Assembly (NCBI RefSeq): GCF_009687865.1
Contig: NZ_BLAE01000013.1
Location: forward strand, 1-64,000
Source: Acrocarpospora macrocephala
GTDB lineage: Bacteria > Actinomycetota > Actinomycetes > Streptosporangiales > Streptosporangiaceae
Length of the DNA stretch: 64,000 bases
Direction: 5' to 3'
Positions 8,520 to 17,097 of the stretch are shown here, in pieces (positions within the stretch are counted from its first letter, which is position 1; each line of letters begins with the position of its first letter). Both the position numbers and the translations under genes were made by a program. The notes under the pieces are model-generated. The model saw nothing but the letters and a program-made list of their open reading frames with translations, did no database searches and had not been told where the DNA came from.

Positions 8520-9107
8520 TCATAGCTCCACGTGGAGGAGGGCTGCTACCGAGGCACGGATCTTGGTGGCGTCCGGGCTGTCACCGATGATCGTGTCGGC
8601 GTAGATGAACGACTCGATGATCCGCACGATGAGGTAAGCCAGGTCGTGGCAGGCCAGCGCGTGGGTCAGGTTGCCCCGGTCGCGCTCCTGCTCGACCATG
8701 CGCTCGAAGATACTGACCACGTAGCCCTGCACCGGGCTCGCCTTCGAGGTGAGCAACCGCAGGGCTCGGTCCGACTCGCGCTTGAGATAAGCCTGGAAGA
8801 ACTCCGAGTCGATGAGAGCCTGAGCGTAGTGGTACGCCGTGAGCGCGATCCGGGCTCCCCCGGTCTGCTTCGACTTGGAATCGGCGTCCCGGATCGCCGA
8901 CTCGGTCATGGAGATCAGGATCGCGGCCACGAGCTGGTCGCGGTTTCCGACCCACCGGAACAGCGTGGACCGGTCGACTCCCAACTCGGCCGCGAGAACC
9001 TGCATGTCAAGCCGCTCGCCCGCGACGAACCGCCGCCGCGCCAGCCGGAACGCACGTTCGGCCTCGGCGTGCCGCGCGAACGGAATCGCCTGCGGGGGAC
9101 TCGACAT
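8520..9107 (-). CDS. TetR-family regulator (QsdR-like)
   Basis: A 195-residue regulator from ATG 9107 (MSSPPQAIPFARHAEAERAF). Its helix-turn-helix is unusual for TetR: RLDMQVLAAELGVDRSTLFR with WVGNRDQL, the form seen in the QsdR group, which controls a quorum-quenching lactonase in Rhodococcus. The C-terminal ligand domain includes AYHYAQALIDSEFFQAYLKRE-like helices (residues ~100-190). It lies 150 bp upstream of the esterase gene on the same strand, so it may control the operon and itself. An earlier ATG at 9146 is possible but less likely. Confidence 0.85.
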   Translation of the reverse strand: MSSPPQAIPFARHAEAERAFRLARRRFVAGERLDMQVLAAELGVDRSTLFRWVGNRDQLVAAILISMTESAIRDADSKSKQTGGARIALTAYHYAQALIDSEFFQAYLKRESDRALRLLTSKASPVQGYVVSIFERMVEQERDRGNLTHALACHDLAYLIVRIIESFIYADTIIGDSPDATKIRASVAALLHVEL

Positions 9108-9234
9108 GCTGCGGATTCTAGGCCAGTTCCGCCACGGGCTCCGCAACGCGACTGCCGATCATCCCCATGGACGATGACCTGATGCTCCAAGGGCTATACG
9201 AGGGCAAATGCGTCCATATGGGTAAGAACCAGTC

Positions 9235-9915
9235 ATGACCAGAGTCATCGCGTTCGATGTCAACGAGAGCCTGCTCGACCTCTCTGCGCTCGACGAGGCC
9301 TTTGAGGTGCTGCTGGGGTCGGCTGCCCTTCGGGAACAGTGGTTCAGGCAGATGTTGCAGATCACCTTCGTCGGCGGGCTGACCGGTGATTACGTGGACT
9401 ACAGCACGGCCCAGCATGCCGCGTTGTTGATGCTGGCCGAACGGCACGGTAGGAGAGTCTCGGCGGGGGATGCGGCTGGGATTGTCGAGCGGATGAGCTC
9501 CCTGCCTGCCCATCCTGAGGTCGTCGGCGCGCTCCGGCGTCTGCGGACCAGCCCACTCAAGATGGTGGCGCTGACGAACTCTGTGGGCCCGGTCGCCGAG
9601 GCGCAGCTCACCAACAGCGGTATACGCGGCTACTTCGACGCCGTGATCTCGGCCGACAGCGTGGAACAGCTCAAACCGCTGCCCGATCCCTATCAGGCCA
9701 CCGCGAAGGACTTCGGCGTGGACATTTCTGAGGTTCGGCTGGTGGCTGCGCACTGGTGGGACACGTGGGGTGCGCTCGCCGCAGGTTGCAAGGCGGCCTT
9801 CATCGCGCGGCCCGGCATGGTCCTCAGCCCCATCGGCCGGCGTCCGGACATCATCGGCGCCGACCTGTCCGCCGTCGTCGACCAGATCCTCGAGGTCGAT
9901 GTGCGAGGACCATGA
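9235..9915 (+). CDS. haloacid dehalogenase, type II (HAD superfamily)
   Basis: A 226-residue HAD hydrolase. Motif I is IAFDVNESLLDL (nucleophile Asp at residue 8, with N-E replacing the usual D-x-T as in (S)-2-haloacid dehalogenases), motif II is VALTNS near 104, motif III lysine is in EQLKPLPDPY, and motif IV is LVAAHWWDTWGA near 168, where VAAHxWD is a haloacid dehalogenase signature. It would convert 2-haloacids to 2-hydroxyacids. Its stop overlaps the next gene's ATG (ATGA 9912-9915), so it is coupled to the MOSC-reductase fusion. Confidence 0.9.
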   Translation: MTRVIAFDVNESLLDLSALDEAFEVLLGSAALREQWFRQMLQITFVGGLTGDYVDYSTAQHAALLMLAERHGRRVSAGDAAGIVERMSSLPAHPEVVGALRRLRTSPLKMVALTNSVGPVAEAQLTNSGIRGYFDAVISADSVEQLKPLPDPYQATAKDFGVDISEVRLVAAHWWDTWGALAAGCKAAFIARPGMVLSPIGRRPDIIGADLSAVVDQILEVDVRGP

Positions 9916-11609
9916 TGGCGAAGCTGTTGTCGGTGAACGTCGGGATGCCGAAGGATGTGTCCTGGCAGGGCAGGACGGTGTACACCGGCGTGTGGAAGCG
10001 GGCGGTCACCGGCCCGCGGATGGCCAGGCGGCTCAACATCGACGGGGACGGCCAGGGCGACCTGCAGGGACACGGCGGCGAGCAGCGGGCCGTGCTGGTG
10101 TACCAGATCCAGTGCTATGAGTACTGGCAGAAGTACTTCGGCCGGGCCGACTTCGAATACGGCCAGTTCGGGGAGAACTTCACTGTCGACGGGCTGCCCG
10201 ACGACGAGGTGTGCATCGGCGACCGCTACCGCATCGGCGAAGCCGAATTCGAGGTCACGCAGCCACGCGTGACCTGCTACCGGGTGGGTCTGCGCCTGGG
10301 CGAACCCGAACTCCCCGCCCTCCTGGTCTCCCACCACCGGCCTGGCTTCTACCTTCGCGTCCTCACTGAGGGAAGGGTCGAGGCGGGCGACGACATCATC
10401 CGGACGAAGATCGGCCCCGGCGCGCTCACCGTTGCCGACATCGACGCCCTGCTCTACCTCCCCGGCCACGACCAGGACACGCTGCGCAGAGCGCTGGCCA
10501 TCCCCGCCCTGAGCCCCGGCTGGCGACGCTCCTTTGAGGACATGGCCGCCGGTGGTACCGCCCCGCCGCGCTCCGAGGGCTGGACCGGCTTCCGCCCGAT
10601 GCGGGTGAGCAGGATCGTCCGGGAGACGCCGTCAGTGCTGTCCCTCTACCTCGAGGCGGACAGCGGGGGCTCGCTCCCCGTCGCCGAGGCCGGGCAGTAC
10701 CTCACATTCCGGGTCGCCGGAGCCGGCGAGCCCGCGCCGGTGCGCAGCTACTCGCTCTCCTCAGCATCCGCCTATCGGGTGAGCGTGAAACGCGAGGGAC
10801 GCGTCAGCGGATACCTGCACGCGAGCCTCCAGGTCGGCGCGGTGCTGGAGGTGGCGGCGCCCCGAGGCGACTTCGTCCTCGCCCCCGGCACCGGCCCGGT
10901 GCTCCTCATCTCGGCGGGCATCGGCGCGACACCGGTCATGGCGATGTTGCACCGGCTCGCCGAAGAGCACGCCGAACGCCCCACCTGGTGGATCCACACC
11001 GCGCGAAACCGCACCGAGCACGCTTTCGCCCACGAGGCCCACACCCTGCTGGCCTCGCTCCCGGACGCGCACGAACACATCTTCTACACCGCCGGCGACG
11101 GCTCAGGCGGGGGGATCCACCACGGCCGGCCGACCTTGGCGAGCCTGGCGGCGCTCGGCGTTCCCGCCGAGGCCACGGCCTACCTGTGCGGGCCGCCCTC
11201 CTTCATGAGCGCCGTACGCGACATGCTCGTGGCCATCGGAATCGCGCCCGGCAGCATCCACACCGAACTGTTCGGCGCACTCGCCCCCCTCACGCCGGGC
11301 GTCGCGGCTCGCCCCGCCGTACCTCCCCACCAGCCGCCGGGCGAGCCGGGTGACGGGCCGCTGATCACGTTCGCCCGGAGCGGGCTGTCGGTCCGCTGGT
11401 CGCCGCGGTACCGGACCGTGTTGGATCTCGCCGACGCCTGCGACGTGCCGACGCGCTGGTCCTGCCGTACCGGCGTCTGCCACACCTGCGTCACGCCGAT
11501 TCTCGCCGGGGACGTGTGCTACTCCCCCGACCCGCTGGAACCGCCCGCCGCCGGAGAGGTCCTGATCTGCTGCGCCAGGCCGGAGGACGACCTGGTGCTC
11601 GACCTTTGA
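9912..11609 (+). CDS. MOSC domain / flavin reductase / 2Fe-2S ferredoxin fusion protein
   Basis: A 565-residue multidomain redox protein. Residues ~1-150 are a YiiM-like MOSC domain with the conserved cysteine in VTCYRVGLRLG, followed by a 3-alpha segment to ~225. Residues ~230-330 are an FAD/FMN-binding domain (VRSYSLSS). Residues ~335-440 are a NAD-binding domain (LISAGIGATPVMAMLHRL, CGPPSFM). Residues ~475-565 are a plant-type ferredoxin (SCRTGVCHTC then CCARP: C-x4-C-x2-C...C). MOSC-oxidoreductase fusions are a known family. By analogy with YiiM, the molybdenum-cofactor MOSC domain may reduce N-hydroxylated compounds. An alternative ATG at 9915 differs by one residue. Confidence 0.9.
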   Translation: MMAKLLSVNVGMPKDVSWQGRTVYTGVWKRAVTGPRMARRLNIDGDGQGDLQGHGGEQRAVLVYQIQCYEYWQKYFGRADFEYGQFGENFTVDGLPDDEVCIGDRYRIGEAEFEVTQPRVTCYRVGLRLGEPELPALLVSHHRPGFYLRVLTEGRVEAGDDIIRTKIGPGALTVADIDALLYLPGHDQDTLRRALAIPALSPGWRRSFEDMAAGGTAPPRSEGWTGFRPMRVSRIVRETPSVLSLYLEADSGGSLPVAEAGQYLTFRVAGAGEPAPVRSYSLSSASAYRVSVKREGRVSGYLHASLQVGAVLEVAAPRGDFVLAPGTGPVLLISAGIGATPVMAMLHRLAEEHAERPTWWIHTARNRTEHAFAHEAHTLLASLPDAHEHIFYTAGDGSGGGIHHGRPTLASLAALGVPAEATAYLCGPPSFMSAVRDMLVAIGIAPGSIHTELFGALAPLTPGVAARPAVPPHQPPGEPGDGPLITFARSGLSVRWSPRYRTVLDLADACDVPTRWSCRTGVCHTCVTPILAGDVCYSPDPLEPPAAGEVLICCARPEDDLVLDL

Positions 11610-11625
11610 CATCGGGAGGGCCGAC

Positions 11626-12600
11626 ATGCGTGCCATCGTTATCGAGAGATTCGGGGGACCTGAGTGCTTGGTGTATCGGGAGTTGCCGGAACCTGAGCCC
11701 GTAGCCGGACAGGTCGTCATCAAGATCAAGGCCTTTGGCCTCAACCATGCCGAGATGCACATGCGCAGAGGAGAGTGGGTCGAGGCGGCGCCGGTGAGCG
11801 GCATCGAGTGCGTTGGCCTCGTGCATGCCTGTCCCGGTGGGGAGTTTCCCGTGGGCGCCAAGGTTGCCGCGCTGATGGGCGGTCTCGGGCGTACGATCAA
11901 CGGCAGTTACGCCGAATACACCCGGGCCCCGGCCTCGAACGTGGCACTCATCGATTCCGACCTGCCGTGGGCCGAGCTGGCCACCATCCCGGAGACGTAC
12001 GCCACCGCCTGGACGTGCCTGTTCCGCAACCTGCAGATCACCGAGGGACAGACGCTGCTCGTCAGGGGCGGCACCTCCTCCTTCGGGCAGGCCGCGATCG
12101 GCCTCGCGGTCGACGCCGGGGCGCGGGTCATCGCCACCACCCGCGACCGTACCCGCTTCGGCCTGCTGGAAGACCTCGGCGCGGAACGCGGCGAGGTGGA
12201 AGGGCCGGCGCTCTCTCTGCGAATCCCTGAGGCCAAGCAACTCGACGCCGTGCTCGACCTGATCGGGAACAGCACCATCCTCGACTCGCTGGCGATGCTA
12301 CGCCGGGGCGGGCGCGCCTGCCTGGCCGGCTGGCTCGGCGGCCTCGACCCGATCCCCGACTTCAACCCGCTGGCGCAGATGGCGAGCGGCGTCTATCTCA
12401 CTTTCTTCGCCAGTTTCGTCTTCGGCACTCCCGGCTTCCCACTGTCCGACGTACCACTCCAGGCGATCGCCGAACGGGCGGCGGCCGGCCACCTGCGGGC
12501 CAAGCCGTCGCGCGTGTTCGGCTTCGAAGAGATCCGCGAGGCCCATCGCGTCATGGAGGCCGGTACGGCCAGAGGCAAGATGGTGGTCGTCCACGAGTGA
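11626..12600 (+). CDS. zinc-less MDR / quinone oxidoreductase-like protein
   Basis: A 324-residue medium-chain dehydrogenase: MRAIVIERFGGPECL start, GLNHAEMHMRRGEW in the GroES-like domain, and LVRGGTSSFGQAAIGLAVDAG as NADPH-binding loop near residue 145-165. There are no structural or catalytic Zn ligands, so it is likely an NADPH:quinone or enone reductase. It begins 16 bp after the MOSC fusion with GGGAGGG upstream, so the three genes from 9235 form one operon. Confidence 0.88.
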   Translation: MRAIVIERFGGPECLVYRELPEPEPVAGQVVIKIKAFGLNHAEMHMRRGEWVEAAPVSGIECVGLVHACPGGEFPVGAKVAALMGGLGRTINGSYAEYTRAPASNVALIDSDLPWAELATIPETYATAWTCLFRNLQITEGQTLLVRGGTSSFGQAAIGLAVDAGARVIATTRDRTRFGLLEDLGAERGEVEGPALSLRIPEAKQLDAVLDLIGNSTILDSLAMLRRGGRACLAGWLGGLDPIPDFNPLAQMASGVYLTFFASFVFGTPGFPLSDVPLQAIAERAAAGHLRAKPSRVFGFEEIREAHRVMEAGTARGKMVVVHE

Positions 12601-12789
12601 AGCATGCGGCTGGGCCGCCATGACCGCCGTCGTGGTCGTGCTGACCGCCATCGCCACGCTCGACCACCGCCTGGCCTCGCGAAGGGCGGTATGAAAGTTA
12701 CAGAAAACCTTTAGCGTAAGCCCAGGCCCCAGGTCATGGACTAGTTGGTTGACTGTACGAACATACTCCACGCTCATACCTTTTCAGGC

Positions 12790-13971
12790 ATGAGATGGAT
12801 TCTGGCGATCTTGATGCTGGCCGCGACCACCGTGGTCGCCACGGCCACGTCGGCAGCGGCCGCGGTCGCGTGCGGCGTCACGTACACGACCAACGACTGG
12901 AACGGCGGCTTCACGGCCAGCGTGACCGTCAAGAACCTGGGTGACGCGTGGAACGGCTGGACGCTGAGGTTCACGTTCTCGGCCGGGCAGACGTTGACTC
13001 AGGGCTGGTCGGCGAACTGGTCGCAGTCGGGCGCCAACGTCACCGCGACCAACCTGGACTGGAACGCCGCCCTCGGGACCGGCGCGTCCACCTCCCTCGG
13101 CTTCGGCGGCACCTGGACCGGCTCCAACCCGAAGCCCTCGTCGTTCACGGTCAACGGGGTGACCTGCACCGGCTCGACTCCCACTGCCACCCCGACCCCG
13201 ACCCCGACGCCGACTCCCCCGCCTACCGGGAACGTGTGGAACCCGCCGAGCAACCTGGTCCAGCCGCTCAACCAGGTGTGGAGCCACGTCGAGTCCACTT
13301 ACCCGAATTTGTACGGCTTCAGGAACTACATCTGGGACCAGATCATGGCCGGGCGAGGCAACATCAACTACTGCGTCCGATGGGACTCCGGCGCGACGGT
13401 GACCGCGGCGCTGCGCGACCAGATCCACGCCAACCTGGCCCGCATGTTCCAGAAGTGGGTCGACCAGCTCGCGGGCTGGAACGGCTGGCCGTACCCGACG
13501 GTCAACGTGAAGGTGGTGGGCTGGGCGGTACGGAACAGGGCGCAGCTGCAGTGGACGGACAACTCTGTCGACATCTACGTCAACGACATCAACGAGAACG
13601 CTCCGCAGTGCGCGCCGCCCTGCGGGCGCTTCTTCCACCAGGACGGCAACTACTCGGGCTGCCCGGGCGGGGCGAGTCATCACTATGACATGTCGCTCTG
13701 GCTGACGGCCGGGATGAGCGGTGGCGCGGGAGGCGACTGGGGTCAGCGGATCGGCAGCGAATACTTCGTCGGCGCGCTCGGCTCGGCCAACATCCACATC
13801 CTGTTACATGAGATAGGACATGGGTACGGGCTCGACGACTTCTACGACTGGACCCCGACCGGGGTGGGGGGCTTCATCATGAAGGCGGGCTCGGCATCGC
13901 AGATCACCGAGTTCGACGGGTGGATGCTGCGTGACTGGTGGCGGCACCTCAAGAGCCGCTACAGCATCTAG
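12790..13971 (+). CDS. secreted CBM2 protein with a metzincin-type (M7-like) protease domain
   Basis: A 393-residue secreted protein. Signal peptide residues 1-28 (MRWILAILMLAATTVVATAT). A family 2 cellulose-binding module follows (~29-132), with NDWNGGFTASVTVKN and conserved Trp at WNGWTLRF and GWSANW, paired Cys at both ends. A Pro-Thr linker leads to a ~250-residue domain with H340-E-x-x-H344-x-x-G347-x-x-D350 (HEIGHGYGLDD) and a downstream FIMKAG that could be the Met-turn. An aspartate third ligand is typical of snapalysin-type (M7) peptidases. It probably acts on proteins attached to plant or microbial cell walls. ATG 12790 is chosen because the signal peptide begins there. Confidence 0.85.
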   Translation: MRWILAILMLAATTVVATATSAAAAVACGVTYTTNDWNGGFTASVTVKNLGDAWNGWTLRFTFSAGQTLTQGWSANWSQSGANVTATNLDWNAALGTGASTSLGFGGTWTGSNPKPSSFTVNGVTCTGSTPTATPTPTPTPTPPPTGNVWNPPSNLVQPLNQVWSHVESTYPNLYGFRNYIWDQIMAGRGNINYCVRWDSGATVTAALRDQIHANLARMFQKWVDQLAGWNGWPYPTVNVKVVGWAVRNRAQLQWTDNSVDIYVNDINENAPQCAPPCGRFFHQDGNYSGCPGGASHHYDMSLWLTAGMSGGAGGDWGQRIGSEYFVGALGSANIHILLHEIGHGYGLDDFYDWTPTGVGGFIMKAGSASQITEFDGWMLRDWWRHLKSRYSI

Positions 13972-13980
13972 TGCGGGTGA

Positions 13981-14013
13981 CACGCCGACCAAGGTCCCAC
14001 CTTGGTCGGCGTG
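13981..14013 (+). terminator. strong hairpin terminator after the CBM2-protease gene
   Basis: A perfect 14-bp stem, CACGCCGACCAAGG at 13981-13994 and CCTTGGTCGGCGTG at 14000-14013, with a 5-nt loop, starts 10 bp after the stop codon. Confidence 0.85.
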
Positions 14014-14155
14014 ACCGCCTCAGGCTCCGCCGCCCACATGCTCCGGCCCGCTGCAGTTACGACTTGTTGCTCTATACGGCGAAAAATGTTGACGGGGTGG
14101 AGGTGGTCGCGAATTCTGCGTTCGGAATGTTCGCGAGCCGAGGGAGGCACAGCCC

Positions 14156-14716
14156 ATGCCGCACATCACCCTGGTGTCTGATGAGCCGGGAATCCGGGGA
14201 CTTTTCAGGTTCCGTCCGGAGATGGCTCGGCCGTTGAACGAGCTGGTCGAGGCGTTGCTGCGCGCGGACAACACGTTGACGCGCGGGGAACGTGAGCTGA
14301 TCGCGGCGTACGTGTCGGCGCTGAACGAGTGCCGTTACTGCTTCTCCTCGCACGCGGCGTACGCGGCGGCGCAGCTGGAGGGTGGGATGGAGCTGGTCGA
14401 GCAGGTCCGGGCGGACGTGGGCGGCGCGCCGATCTCGCCCAAGCTGCGGGCGCTGCTGGGCATCGCGGCGGCCGTACAGCAGAGCGGGCTGCGGGTTACG
14501 GACCGGCTCATCACAGCCGCGCACGACGCGGGCGCGACTGATGTGGAGATCCACGACACCGTCCTGATCGCGGCGGCGTTCTGCATGTTCAACCGGTACG
14601 TCGACGGGCTGGGCACGATCGCCCCAGACGACCCTGAGTCCTATGCGGCGCGGGCCAAACGCATCGTCTCCGACGGCTACCTCGCCTTACTGGCCGAATC
14701 CCAGCGCAAGGCGTAG
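14156..14716 (+). CDS. carboxymuconolactone decarboxylase / AhpD-like peroxidase-related enzyme
   Basis: A 186-residue all-helical protein with ECRYCFSSHAAYA at residues 59-71: the E-x-C-x-x-C-x-x-x-H redox motif of AhpD-like proteins (reactive Cys pair and proton-relay His). The length and VSALNECRYC context fit the uncharacterized peroxidase-related enzyme group rather than true 4-carboxymuconolactone decarboxylase. The ATG at 14156 follows a GGGAGG site. It has no obvious operon partner. Confidence 0.9.
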   Translation: MPHITLVSDEPGIRGLFRFRPEMARPLNELVEALLRADNTLTRGERELIAAYVSALNECRYCFSSHAAYAAAQLEGGMELVEQVRADVGGAPISPKLRALLGIAAAVQQSGLRVTDRLITAAHDAGATDVEIHDTVLIAAAFCMFNRYVDGLGTIAPDDPESYAARAKRIVSDGYLALLAESQRKA

Positions 14717-14805
14717 CGGCCGTTGCCGGTTCGCGCTGTCTGGTCAACACTTGATCTACCGATCATCTGACTGGCTCGGTCAGGTGTCGGCCAAGGGGGC
14801 GCTGA

Positions 14806-15690
14806 ATGGCGAATCGCCGGTTGATCGCGGTGCTGACAGCGATCATCGCCGTGCTCGTCACGGTGATCGTGGTAATGATCGTCAACGGTGGGGAGGATGA
14901 TCGAGTCTCCCCCGCAGGCGCGGTCTCGACGCCCTCGCCCGTGTCACCGTCCGCTCAGACACCGGTCGCGTCGCCTGCCGTACAAACCTGGGCCAAGGGA
15001 CAGTGCCTGAACGCGGCCTATACCGTGAACTCCTCGCCCGGTGTCGTCTCCGTCGTGCCCTGCGAGGATGCCCAGGCGAAGTCGCGGATCATCGCCGTGA
15101 CCGCCCAATGCCCCGCGGAGACCGACGGGCTGCGGCACGGCCCGGAGGTGCCCACCGGGCGGACCGCCTGCGTACGCAACCTCGCCGCGCCGCATCCGGG
15201 CGATCCGGGTAAGGGCGGCGGCATCCTGCGCCCGGGCGACTGCGTCTACATCGCCGAGCCGTCCGACACCAAGGACACCGATCCCCAGGAACGCCCCTGC
15301 CACGACCGGTACGGCCCCGGCAAGATCTGGAACTTCTACAAGAAGAAGTCCCAGTGCAAGGACGCCGACGGTTTCCTCGACAATCACTACACCAACCGTC
15401 GCGACCACCCGACCAAACCCGTCATCTGCACCACCGGGGGCTACGACGTCGAAACCCCGGGCGCGCAGTACGCCAAGGGCATCTGCGTCCGCAAACCGGC
15501 GAGCTTCGCCGGCGGCGTGCCCGGGTGGCGGAACGTCATAGGGGGCCTCGACGAGGTCGGCTGCCGCTCCAAGAGCGCCTGGGCCAAGGTCGTGGGAAGC
15601 GTCAGCGCGCAGAATTGCCCATCAGGCACGACGGACACCCTGTCCAGCATCGACTGGTACCCCGGCACCACCTGCCTCCGCCGTTTGTGA
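14806..15690 (+). CDS. membrane-anchored, cysteine-rich extracellular protein (unknown)
   Basis: A 294-residue protein with one N-terminal membrane helix (residues 5-27, LIAVLTAIIAVLVTVIVVMI), a Pro/Ser/Thr-rich linker to ~65, then an outside domain with 12 cysteines, an even number suggesting six disulfides. Cys contexts include VVPCED, TACVRN, GDCVYIAEP, RPCHDRYG, GICVRK and TTCLRRL. The layout resembles other actinomycete single-helix septum- or wall-associated proteins, but no family is recognised. ATG 14806 has AAGGGGG upstream. Its stop lies 3 bp from the stop of the convergent kinase gene. Confidence 0.75.
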   Translation: MANRRLIAVLTAIIAVLVTVIVVMIVNGGEDDRVSPAGAVSTPSPVSPSAQTPVASPAVQTWAKGQCLNAAYTVNSSPGVVSVVPCEDAQAKSRIIAVTAQCPAETDGLRHGPEVPTGRTACVRNLAAPHPGDPGKGGGILRPGDCVYIAEPSDTKDTDPQERPCHDRYGPGKIWNFYKKKSQCKDADGFLDNHYTNRRDHPTKPVICTTGGYDVETPGAQYAKGICVRKPASFAGGVPGWRNVIGGLDEVGCRSKSAWAKVVGSVSAQNCPSGTTDTLSSIDWYPGTTCLRRL

Positions 15691-15693
15691 CGC

Positions 15694-17097
15694 TCAGAGT
15701 TTCTGATGTGCCGACAACCAGGACAGACCATCGCTGGGGCCGTCCGGGCGCCACGAGATGGGGAGTTGCACCAACACCGACAAACCCGTGCCGGGAGGTT
15801 CGATCTCTACTTTGCCGCCGTGCAGGACGACCTGCTGGTGGATCAAGGTCAGGCCCAGACCCGATCCGGGGCTGCCGACGCGGCGGCTGAAGCGGTTGAA
15901 GGCCTCCTGGTGGAGTTCCGACGGCATGCCAGGACCGTCGTCCGCCACGCGCAGGAGCGCGAAGGTGCCCTCCACCTTCACCGTCAGGTCGATCCGCACA
16001 GTGCCCCGAGGGCCGACACCGTGAACAGCCGCGTTGTCCAGGAGGTTGTCGACGATCATGCGCAGGCCCTCGGCCCAGCCCCGGACGATCGCATGCTCGG
16101 GAAGGTGCGCGACGATCCGCGCGTGGGGGTGGCGGCGAGCGGCCTCGTCCACGGCCACCCCGCTCAGGGCCGCCAGGTCGACCTCCTTCAGGGAGTCGGG
16201 CTCCATCAACTCGCCCCTGGCCAGCTGCCTCAACATCGTGATCAGGCGTTCCACGCGGGCCTGCTCCCCGGCCAGGTCACGGATGACCTCCCCGCGATCC
16301 TCCGGCGGCAGGTTGGGATAACCCAGCAGGGCGATATTGGCGCCCATACTCGTCAAGGGCGTGCGCAGTTCGTGGGCCGCGGTCGCGGCAAAGGCGCGGG
16401 CCGTCTCCAGTGCCTCGGCGGTACGGTGAACGGCCCTGTCGCGGCGGTCCAGGAGCCCGTTCACCAGGCCCGCCAGCTCATCGATCTCCGGCACTCGTGA
16501 GTTGCGGGTCAGGCGGCCTTCCCCGGCACGTACGTCCACGGCCGCCGCGTCCTTCGTCAGGCGCGTGAGCGGGCGCAGCGCGAAACGGCCAAGGGCCAGG
16601 CCCGTAGTCGCGCCAACCGCCAGGGCGATCAGCGTCACGATCAGGTGCTGGCGGTACATATGGGAGATTCGGCCGGTCAGCGGGGCCTCCTGTTCGAAGA
16701 CCCAAAGCCGACCCCGCCTGCCGTTGACGCCCAAGGGGGTGCTCACGTACCGCCAGGCGCCGTCCGGCGAGGTCACGGGGCCGGGCACCGGCGTGGGCAA
16801 GGACGCCGGAACGGTACCCATGATCAGCGGAGTGCCCCTGGCAGGGGCCACATAGACGCCTTCCTCGCCAATGGCTGTCGGCGTGACGCGAATCCTGGCC
16901 GCTCGCGCGGGGGCGGCCTCGCGCTGGGCGTACGTCAAAGCGAGGGGTTGGAGGGACTGCATCCGCTGCGCCAGCCGCAGATCGCGTTCGGCACGCAGAT
17001 CGTCGATCGACAGGCGGATGATCAGCAGGCCCGACAGGCCGACCAGCAACGGAACCATGACGGCCAGGCACAACGCGAACCGGGTCGACAACCTCAT
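15694..17097 (-). CDS. two-component sensor histidine kinase
   Basis: A 467-residue kinase. Membrane helix 1 at ~8-28, an extracytoplasmic sensor of ~115 residues, membrane helix 2 at ~150-172 (LIVTLIALAVGATTGLALG), HAMP (~173-225), H-box AAHELRTPLTSM with His near 242, N-box MIVDNLLDNAAVHG, and G boxes VADDGPGMP and GSGLGLTLI. It should phosphorylate the response regulator encoded just upstream; their genes overlap by ATGA (17094-17097). The start at 17097 is set by that overlap; longer frames run through the regulator gene. Confidence 0.94.
   Translation of the reverse strand: MRLSTRFALCLAVMVPLLVGLSGLLIIRLSIDDLRAERDLRLAQRMQSLQPLALTYAQREAAPARAARIRVTPTAIGEEGVYVAPARGTPLIMGTVPASLPTPVPGPVTSPDGAWRYVSTPLGVNGRRGRLWVFEQEAPLTGRISHMYRQHLIVTLIALAVGATTGLALGRFALRPLTRLTKDAAAVDVRAGEGRLTRNSRVPEIDELAGLVNGLLDRRDRAVHRTAEALETARAFAATAAHELRTPLTSMGANIALLGYPNLPPEDRGEVIRDLAGEQARVERLITMLRQLARGELMEPDSLKEVDLAALSGVAVDEAARRHPHARIVAHLPEHAIVRGWAEGLRMIVDNLLDNAAVHGVGPRGTVRIDLTVKVEGTFALLRVADDGPGMPSELHQEAFNRFSRRVGSPGSGLGLTLIHQQVVLHGGKVEIEPPGTGLSVLVQLPISWRPDGPSDGLSWLSAHQKL

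Noticed and set aside
4468-9107. A secondary-metabolite (polyketide or peptide) cluster
   Set aside because: No synthase, carrier-protein or adenylation domains anywhere in the window; the enzymes are catabolic types.
9163-9222. CCCATGGACG and CGTCCATATGGG as an operator between the TetR and HAD genes
   Set aside because: The arms are about 40 bp apart, differ by an insertion, and do not fit a usual TetR site.
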